Shown here: piece by piece, positions 5,932 through 8,414 of the stretch
Layout of the letters: each line of letters begins with the position of its first letter
How positions within the stretch are numbered: the stretch's first letter is position 1
Source of the DNA: Actinobacteria bacterium UBA4426
Lineage (GTDB): Bacteria > Actinomycetota > Actinomycetes > S36-B12
Length of the DNA: 8,414 nt
Assembly (NCBI GenBank): GCA_002390705.1
Contig: DGQA01000050.1
Coordinates: forward strand, 1 to 8,414
Reading direction: 5' to 3'
Made by a program: the position numbers and the translations under genes
The notes under the pieces: model-generated
Seen by the model: only the letters and a program-made list of their open reading frames with translations
Told to the model about the DNA's origin: nothing
The model's database searches: none

Positions 5932-7431
5932 TTATTCCTTTACTCCAAGTTGCTCCAAAAGCAAGGTGCGAACCTTCGCCGCATCTGCCTGACCTTTTGT
6001 CGATTTCATGACCGCGCCAACTATCGCGCCGGCGGCGGCCACTTTGCCACTTTTGATTTTCTCCGCTATATCGGGGGATTCACTCAAAGCCTGATTTATG
6101 GCCTCCACAAGCAAATCGTCGTCATTGACGACAACGAGTCCACGAGAGTCAATCACTTCTGCCACATTGCCTTCACCGTCAAGCAAGCCTTCAAAAACCG
6201 AGCGCGCCATTTTATCGGTGAGCACACCTTCAGAAATCAAACCTTCGATCTGGGCAATATCGGCAGGAGTAACAGTGAGCTCTTCCAATTCGCAATCGCG
6301 CTCATTGGCGACCCTTGTTAACTCCCCAGTCCACCATTTTCGAGCGGCAGAGGGCTGAACTCCAGCATCAATTGAGGCAATGATCAGCTCGAGGGCACCC
6401 GCGTTGACCAGACTCTGCATATCAAACTCGCTAATTCCCCAATCATTTTGTAAGCGTGCACGTCTCACCGATGGAATCTCGGGCAAAGTTCCACGCAATT
6501 GTTTAATCCACGATTCACTCGGTGCCACGGGCACCAGATCCGGCTCCGGAAAATACCGGTAGTCCTCGGCTTCTTCCTTTGAACGCCCTGAAGTTGTGTC
6601 TCCGGTCTCCTCATTAAAGTGCCGGGTTTCCAAGATGATCCGTTCACCGAGTCGAAGCTGCTCTGCCTGGCGAACCATCTCAGTGCGAACAGCGCGTTCC
6701 ACAGATCGCAAGGAGTTGACGTTCTTGGTCTCGGTGCGAGTGCCCCACCCCTCACCTTGCCTATTTAACGACACGTTGACATCACACCGAAGGGATCCTT
6801 CCTCCATGCGGACGTCAGAAACACCAAGCGCTCGCATCAGATCCCGCAACTCGGAGACATAGGCCTTGGCAATTTCCGGGGCCAACTCTCCTGTTCCCAA
6901 AATTGGTTTGGTGACAACCTCGATCAAAGGGATACCTGCACGGTTGTAGTCGACAAGCGAATGCGTTGCACCGTGAATGCGGCCAGAGCCACCGGCATGT
7001 AATAGCTTGCCGGTGTCCTCTTCCATGTGAACGCGCTCGATCTCGACTCGAAATACTCCAGGGCCGTTCTCGGTAGGAACAGTGACATCAAGATAACCGT
7101 CGCTGCAGAGGGGCTCGTCGTACTGAGAAATTTGATAGTTTTTTGGCATGTCAGGATAAAAATAGTTCTTTCTCGCGAATCGACACCATGGTGCGATCGA
7201 GCAATTCAAGGCCAAGCCCATCCGGATCGTTGATTCAACAGCAACCCGGTTAACAACCGGCATGCTGCCTGGCAATCCCAGGCACACCGGGCACACGTGA
7301 GTGTTGGGATCGCCACCGAATTGCGCAGAACACGAGCAAAACATTTTGGAGTTGGTTCCCAATTCAATATGCGTTTCGAGCCCGATAATCGGCTCAAATT
7401 CGGCGATTACAGCTTGATATTCCGTTGTCAT
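5932..7431 (-). CDS. gatB: Aspartyl/glutamyl-tRNA(Asn/Gln) amidotransferase subunit B
   Basis: GatB is the tRNA-binding and kinase subunit of GatCAB, which converts Glu-tRNA(Gln) or Asp-tRNA(Asn) to the amidated form using ATP and ammonia from GatA. The protein is 499 residues, normal for the family. GLETHIEL opens the cradle domain at 17-24. Cys32, Cys34, Cys47 and Cys50 (FCSC and CPVC) form the zinc site found in many bacterial GatB proteins. HMEEDTGK is at 135-142 and the signature DYNRAGIPLIEV at 161-172. The C-terminal third is the helical YqeY-like tRNA-binding tail. ATG at 7431 overlaps the gatA stop in ATGA, with GGAGG 10 bases upstream inside gatA. The frame stays open upstream to 7602, but that extension is read through gatA in another frame and is not family-like. 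Together with gatA it suggests tRNA(Gln), tRNA(Asn) or both are charged indirectly in this organism; which one cannot be told here. Confidence 0.98.
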   Translation of the reverse strand: MTTEYQAVIAEFEPIIGLETHIELGTNSKMFCSCSAQFGGDPNTHVCPVCLGLPGSMPVVNRVAVESTIRMGLALNCSIAPWCRFARKNYFYPDMPKNYQISQYDEPLCSDGYLDVTVPTENGPGVFRVEIERVHMEEDTGKLLHAGGSGRIHGATHSLVDYNRAGIPLIEVVTKPILGTGELAPEIAKAYVSELRDLMRALGVSDVRMEEGSLRCDVNVSLNRQGEGWGTRTETKNVNSLRSVERAVRTEMVRQAEQLRLGERIILETRHFNEETGDTTSGRSKEEAEDYRYFPEPDLVPVAPSESWIKQLRGTLPEIPSVRRARLQNDWGISEFDMQSLVNAGALELIIASIDAGVQPSAARKWWTGELTRVANERDCELEELTVTPADIAQIEGLISEGVLTDKMARSVFEGLLDGEGNVAEVIDSRGLVVVNDDDLLVEAINQALSESPDIAEKIKSGKVAAAGAIVGAVMKSTKGQADAAKVRTLLLEQLGVKE

Positions 7432-8414
7432 AGTGTCGGAGCCTCCGAGATCAAGAGTCCACCCCAACGATCGGCGAGGGCACTTTCTAGTGCGGACCCC
7501 ACTTGGTACAACAAATGATCTGCCATTGGGGGAGCGATTATCTGCAACCCAACCGGTAACCCATCTTCTGGGGCACGACCAATGGGGAGCGACATGGCGC
7601 AATTTCCCGCCAAGTTCACCGGGATGGTCGCAATATCGTTGAGATACATGGCAAGTGGGTCATCAAGTTTTTCACCGATCTTAAAGGCGGTGGTTGGTGC
7701 TGTAGGTGAAACCAAGACGTCAACATGGGAAAAGGCGTCGGCAAAATCACGCGTGATCAATGTGCGAATCCGTTGCGCTTGCCCATAGTAAGCGTCGTAA
7801 TATCCACTAGAGAGGGCGTAAGTTCCTAACATGATGCGTCGCTTTACCTCGGCGCCGAAGCCTTTCTCGCGGGTTGCGCTCATCACCTCTTCAACACTGC
7901 GATTCTTACCGTCGTCTTCGCGAATACCGAACCGCATGCCGTCAAAACGCGCAAGGTTGCTGGAAGCTTCCGAGGGCAGGATCAAGTAGTAGGCCCCAAG
8001 CGCATACTCGAAATGGGGACACGACACTTCAATGACTTCGGCGCCCAACTCAATCAAAATCTCGATCGACTGATTAAAACGCTCAAGCACGCCCGCTTGG
8101 AAACCCTCACCCTTTAATTGCTTAATTACCCCGATTTTCATGCCACGCACATCAGCGTTCAATGCCGCCGCAACGACATCAGGCACCGGCTTGTTAATTG
8201 ACGTTGAGTCGCGGGGATCATGGCCCCCGATGACGGCATGCAGCAAAGCCGTGTCCATCACGTCGCGCGCACATGGGCCTGCCTGATCCAGCGAAGAAGC
8301 CAACGCCACGATTCCGTAACGGGAGACGCCTCCGTAAGTGGGTTTCACCCCCACAGTTCCCGTAAGAGCCGCCGGCTGCCGAATGGAGCCACCGGTGTCA
8401 GTCCCAATCGCCAT
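7428..8414 (-). CDS. gatA: Aspartyl/glutamyl-tRNA(Asn/Gln) amidotransferase subunit A, C-terminal two thirds (5' end outside window)
   Basis: GatA is the amidase subunit of GatCAB: it hydrolyses glutamine and passes ammonia to GatB. The 328 residues seen begin inside the amidase signature. TGGSIRQPA near the left edge of the protein carries the serine (10th visible residue) expected to be the nucleophile of the Ser-cisSer-Lys triad; the other serine and the lysine lie before the window edge. The rest is typical: GVKPTYGGVSRYG, ASSLDQAGP, YYDAYYGQAQRIR, VLVSPTAPT and NLAGNCAMSLPIG. The family is usually about 490 residues, so roughly 160 are missing. The ATG at the window edge is an internal methionine, not the start. 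The stop overlaps the gatB start by four bases (ATGA). gatC would be expected just upstream, outside the window. Confidence 0.97.
   Translation of the reverse strand: MAIGTDTGGSIRQPAALTGTVGVKPTYGGVSRYGIVALASSLDQAGPCARDVMDTALLHAVIGGHDPRDSTSINKPVPDVVAAALNADVRGMKIGVIKQLKGEGFQAGVLERFNQSIEILIELGAEVIEVSCPHFEYALGAYYLILPSEASSNLARFDGMRFGIREDDGKNRSVEEVMSATREKGFGAEVKRRIMLGTYALSSGYYDAYYGQAQRIRTLITRDFADAFSHVDVLVSPTAPTTAFKIGEKLDDPLAMYLNDIATIPVNLAGNCAMSLPIGRAPEDGLPVGLQIIAPPMADHLLYQVGSALESALADRWGGLLISEAPTL
7442..7446 (-). promoter_or_regulatory. Ribosome binding site fixing the gatB start
   Basis: GGAGG on the minus strand, within the last codons of gatA, lies 10 bases before the gatB ATG at 7431. It supports this start over in-frame upstream candidates and fits translational coupling through the ATGA overlap. 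Confidence 0.75.

Noticed and set aside
5914..6321. Plus-strand open frame opposite the end of gatB
   Set aside because: It lies wholly against gatB and the start of ilvD, shows no family motifs, and has no sign of its own operon.
7432..7602. Extended N-terminus of gatB
   Set aside because: The extra residues are read through gatA in another frame; ATG at 7431 gives the canonical start, ATGA overlap and ribosome binding site.
1..8414. Mobile element, CRISPR array, tRNA/rRNA gene or unusual gene system
   Set aside because: The window is almost fully covered by recognisable core genes on one strand; no transposase, repeat array, tRNA-like fold or unknown gene was seen.

Overview
The window is a compact stretch of housekeeping biosynthetic genes, all on the minus strand. 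In transcription order (high to low coordinate) it reads gatA (5' end outside the window) - gatB - ilvD - [leader peptide and attenuator] - ilvB - ilvN - ilvC - serA (3' end outside the window). Protein wording (for example the MTGAQSLI and YDPMMDS opening of IlvB), the gene order ilvB-ilvN-ilvC-serA with ilvD and gatB close by, frequent GTG starts and a base composition only slightly above 50% GC by eye all point to an actinomycetote of moderate GC, possibly one of the small-genome aquatic lineages. The lineage below phylum level is a guess; no sequence search was possible.

Region 5932-8414 encodes GatA and GatB of the aspartyl/glutamyl-tRNA amidotransferase, overlapping by 4 bases. Region 4234-5922 is ilvD, starting 9 bases after gatB. 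Region 631-4023 is ilvB-ilvN-ilvC, with a one-base stop/start overlap between ilvB and ilvN and a 46-base gap before ilvC. serA starts 58 bases after ilvC. IlvB/IlvN (acetohydroxyacid synthase), IlvC (ketol-acid reductoisomerase) and IlvD (dihydroxyacid dehydratase) are the first three shared steps of valine and isoleucine synthesis, and also supply the leucine precursor. SerA opens serine synthesis.

The only long non-coding stretch is the 210 bases between ilvD and ilvB (4024-4233). It holds the most interesting structure here: a strong Shine-Dalgarno followed by a 17-codon reading frame, MLPPVLHRSLAVIGRTG, rich in Leu, Val and Ile codons; a perfect 8-bp stem whose 5' arm overlaps the end of that frame; and a GC-rich hairpin with six T's just before the ilvB ribosome binding site. 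This is the layout of a ribosome-mediated transcription attenuator. The leader Shine-Dalgarno is also perfectly complementary over 8 bases to the 5' arm of the terminator, which suggests an additional alternative fold.

I found no mobile element, CRISPR array, tRNA, rRNA, defence system or unfamiliar gene. Apart from the leader the region is ordinary core metabolism.
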